Shown: one piece after another, positions 62,009 to 64,000 of the stretch
Numbering within the stretch: position 1 is the first letter of the stretch
How the letters are laid out: each line of letters opens with the position of its first letter
Source of the DNA: Bdellovibrio svalbardensis
Lineage (GTDB): Bacteria > Bdellovibrionota > Bdellovibrionia > Bdellovibrionales > Bdellovibrionaceae
DNA: 64,000 nucleotides
Reading direction: 5' to 3'
Assembly: GCF_029531655.1 (NCBI RefSeq)
Contig: NZ_JANRMI010000002.1
Location: forward strand, 949,459-1,013,458
Position numbers and translations under genes: made by a program
The notes under the pieces: model-generated
The model's database searches: none
Seen by the model: only the letters and a program-made list of their open reading frames with translations
What the model was told of the DNA's origin: nothing

Positions 62009-63150
62009 GAGTTCTTCACTGCATTCATTCTTTGTCTTGGGGTGGACTTGAAATCTATACTTGCGAGCTGATTCAAAAGCTTGCAAGTACTGGCATCAAA
62101 CAAGTGGTTCTTTGTTCCGCTCACAGTCGTGTCGCTGAAGAGTTAAAAAAAGCCCATATCGAAATCCTTCCTTTTCCTGAAAAGAAGCTTTCGAAACTTG
62201 CGACTGCAAGGATCATTCGTCGCATAATTACCAAGCACAAGATCACTTTATTGCATTCACACACCCGCCTGGATATGTGGGCCTGCGCTTTGGCGATTTG
62301 GAACAATCGCAAGATTAAGCATATTTACAATCTCTATATGAATGCGACTCCTAAAAAGGATTTCGTTCACAAGTGGTTGTTCTCTAAAGTCGATGCCCTT
62401 TGCAGCTCCTCTGAAACGATTCTGAATGACGTCAAAAAGAACTTCCCGATCGCACCCAGCAAGCTTCATTTGATTCGCTACGGGCGCAATGTTGAACTTT
62501 TCAAACCTTATCCCAAGGAACGGGAAGGACTGCGTGGACTTTACCAAGCAGCTCCCGATCAAATCGTCATTGGAACTCTTTGCCGTATTGATCCAGGCAA
62601 AGGAGTGAAAGAACTGGTTCAAGCCCTAGAGAGCCTTTCTGACTCAGAGCTCAAAAGAATTCAGTTATGGATTATTGGTGATCCCACGATTGCTGGAAAA
62701 GATGAGCAAGGACAACCGATCTTTGCCGAACCTTCCCGCGTGCTCTTAGAGTGGATTCAAGAACAGCAACGCAATCCGCGCTATAGAAACCATCTTGTGC
62801 GCATCCCTTTTCAAAAGGACTACATCCCCTACATTGAAGCCCTGGATGTCTTTGCACTTGCCTCTTACAACGAGACTTATTCATTGAGTGTTTTAGATGC
62901 CATGATGATGGCAAAACCAGTAATTGGAACCAATGCCGGCGGAACCCCGGAACAAGTGGGAGAAAATGAGCGTGGCGTTTTAGCACAGCCGCAATCCCCG
63001 TCTTCACTGACAGAGGCTTTCCGTTACTATTTAAACAATCCTGGAGCTATCAAAGTTCAAGGCTTGAAAGCCCGTCAGTGGTCTGTACAAAATCATGAAT
63101 GGAAAGAAACTCTGGAAAAGTTCCTAGCGCTCTATTCCCGTTTGAAATAA
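61996..63150 (+). CDS. GT4-family glycosyltransferase
   Basis: A 384-residue GT-B enzyme. The N-terminal domain opens VLHCIHSLSWGGLEIYTCEL; the C-terminal domain has IGTLCRIDPGKGVKELVQAL, then the EX7E-type block ALASYNETYSLSVLDAMMMA and GTNAGGTPEQ. It probably adds a sugar, perhaps the amino sugar made by the three upstream genes, to a lipid-linked glycan. Acceptor unknown. Last gene of the coupled operon. Confidence 0.9.
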   Translation: MGEVRVLHCIHSLSWGGLEIYTCELIQKLASTGIKQVVLCSAHSRVAEELKKAHIEILPFPEKKLSKLATARIIRRIITKHKITLLHSHTRLDMWACALAIWNNRKIKHIYNLYMNATPKKDFVHKWLFSKVDALCSSSETILNDVKKNFPIAPSKLHLIRYGRNVELFKPYPKEREGLRGLYQAAPDQIVIGTLCRIDPGKGVKELVQALESLSDSELKRIQLWIIGDPTIAGKDEQGQPIFAEPSRVLLEWIQEQQRNPRYRNHLVRIPFQKDYIPYIEALDVFALASYNETYSLSVLDAMMMAKPVIGTNAGGTPEQVGENERGVLAQPQSPSSLTEAFRYYLNNPGAIKVQGLKARQWSVQNHEWKETLEKFLALYSRLK

Positions 63151-63222
63151 CAAAAAAGGCCCTTCTGCCCGCCGATCTGCTGCGACTCGTGGGGCTATAT
63201 GGTTAGTTTCTATACAGGTGCG

Positions 63223-63236
63223 ATACGATCTCGTAT
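63223..63236. repeat. Short palindrome upstream of the acetyltransferase
   Basis: ATACGA-TC-TCGTAT ends ten bases before the ATG at 63246, where it would cover the ribosome-binding region or an operator. No clear Shine-Dalgarno sequence is visible in this gap. Confidence 0.35.
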
Positions 63237-63245
63237 GATTTTTCT

Positions 63246-63776
63246 ATGACTGTTGATAATTTTAAATTACTCACCGCCAGATTAGAGCTAAGGCCGCATC
63301 GATTTGACGACGTCGATTTTATGATGGAGTTGAATTTAGATCCTGAAGTCACTCGCTATGTCCCTGACGGACCGTTCGAACACGTAAGTAAAGCCAGGGG
63401 ATTAATTGAAAGCCTAAGAGCGCAGTTCGCAGAGCGAAAAATCGGACGATTTCTGGTTATTGAAAAGGCAACGGGAAAAAAACTTGGTTGGTGCGGGCTC
63501 AAGTGGATCGAAGAAACTAAAGAGATAGATTTAGGCTATCGCTTCTTGAGATCAAGCTGGGGCAAAGGCTTCGCATTTGAAGCGGCCCAAGCGTGTCTTA
63601 GTTATGGCTTCAACGCTCTAAATTTTGAAAAAATTACGGCCCAGATAATGCCGACCAATACGGCTTCGATAGCTCTTGCAAAAAAACTCAGAATGAAAGA
63701 AGCGTCTCGAGTGATAGAAGACGATGTTGAATTTATCGTTTTCGAAATTCAGTCTTCTAAAGTTCGCACTCTCTAA
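63246..63776 (+). CDS. GNAT-family acetyltransferase, RimJ/RimL-like
   Basis: A 176-residue GNAT protein. The opening LTARLELRPHRFDDVDFMME and the acetyl-CoA block FLRSSWGKGFAFEAAQACL (R/Q-x-x-G-x-G/A) followed by FNALNFEKITAQIMPTN are typical of the RimJ/RimL-like Acetyltransf_3 type. Substrates range from ribosomal proteins to amino sugars. Being next to a dTDP-amino-sugar operon makes N-acetylation of that sugar conceivable, but it is separated by 95 bases and likely has its own promoter. Confidence 0.85.
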   Translation: MTVDNFKLLTARLELRPHRFDDVDFMMELNLDPEVTRYVPDGPFEHVSKARGLIESLRAQFAERKIGRFLVIEKATGKKLGWCGLKWIEETKEIDLGYRFLRSSWGKGFAFEAAQACLSYGFNALNFEKITAQIMPTNTASIALAKKLRMKEASRVIEDDVEFIVFEIQSSKVRTL

Positions 63777-63862
63777 ATTTCGATAAACAACCGGGATCGC
63801 GTTCAAGAAATCGTTTCCGGCTGGAATTTGAAATACTTCGGATAAGAATATATAATAATGAT

Positions 63863-63984
63863 TCCCCGCCAGGACGGTGGGGAAAAACTTGCTCATGGAT
63901 GACAGAATGTCGCAAAACCGCCTCTGCCTTTTGAACTCTTAGCTTCGAAAACAACAAAGCCTGCACATTCCTGCACAGGCTTTG
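63863..63984. terminator. Two hairpins at the right edge, probable terminators
   Basis: TTCCCC...GGGGAA (63863-63886) and CAAAGCCTG (63955-63963) with CAGGCTTTG (63976-63984). The second is followed on the minus strand by TTGTTGTTTT and may end a gene lying beyond the window or the acetyltransferase. The 63777-64000 stretch holds no convincing gene. Confidence 0.5.
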
Positions 63985-64000
63985 GATTGAAAACAAGGAA

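Noticed and set aside
63757..63996. A 79-residue minus-strand frame at the right edge
   Set aside because: It crosses two hairpins, has no ribosome site and no recognisable domain; it looks like chance.
1..64000. CRISPR array, prophage or insertion sequence
   Set aside because: I saw no regularly spaced direct repeats, no cas, integrase or transposase genes, and no break in codon style; repeats found are dispersed palindromes.

Overview
The window reads as a chromosome segment of a predatory or formerly predatory member of the Bdellovibrionota, most likely a Bdellovibrio species. This assignment rests on gene content and on recall of the group, not on a database search. The supporting signs are moderate GC, mostly ATG starts with AGGAG-type ribosome sites, a protein with a histone fold (bacterial histones are a known Bdellovibrio trait), many secreted or lipid-anchored hydrolases, and dense co-directional operons. 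The DNA looks like ordinary core chromosome: I see no insertion sequence, prophage, integrase or CRISPR array.

Layout. 1-1850 (+): the end of an unknown gene, a small basic protein and an MFS exporter. 1861-14574 (-): a GlnD-like nucleotidyltransferase, a C92-type lipoprotein hydrolase, MutS, then a tight cluster (unknown Rossmann-like protein, purB, LD-carboxypeptidase, serine hydrolase, mpl) whose last three genes fit murein-peptide recycling. 14747-16228 (+): an exported glutathione-peroxidase-like protein and an outer-membrane barrel. 16316-24257 (-): one overlapping operon, iscS-mnmA-mtaB-rnc-era-der-NSS transporter, joining tRNA thiolation with ribosome assembly. 24468-25904 (+): an orphan MshEN-like protein. 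25929-34653 (-): small membrane protein, aldehyde dehydrogenase, tilS, ftsH, cdaA, ybbR, glmM, pdxJ, tsaE, combining c-di-AMP synthesis, wall-precursor supply and protein and tRNA quality control.

34723-46392 holds short units: a SRPBCC protein with an overlapping partner, three orphan family-3 periplasmic binding proteins, glpX with a thioesterase, pgsA, an RRM RNA-binding protein, a zinc-finger/histone-fold protein, an AraC/GyrI-like regulator, a membrane HExxH protein, tRNA-Gly(GCC), a TlpA-like thioredoxin and an OsmC protein. 46531-49834 (+) is a Ku-LigD end-joining pair. 50392-51663 carries two lipoproteins, one lysozyme-like. 51706-56109 (-) is an MFP/ABC/ABC-2 drug-efflux operon with two separate ATPases. 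56215-57099 (-) is an exported M48-like metalloprotease and 57289-58935 (+) a chemoreceptor. 58976-63150 (+) is a dTDP-amino-sugar and glycosyltransferase operon (wecE-rmlA-rmlB-GT4), followed by a GNAT enzyme.

Intergenic gaps repeatedly hold palindromic elements of two or three families, some acting as terminator-like hairpins. The most unusual gene is the zinc-finger/histone-fold protein at 40333-40818.
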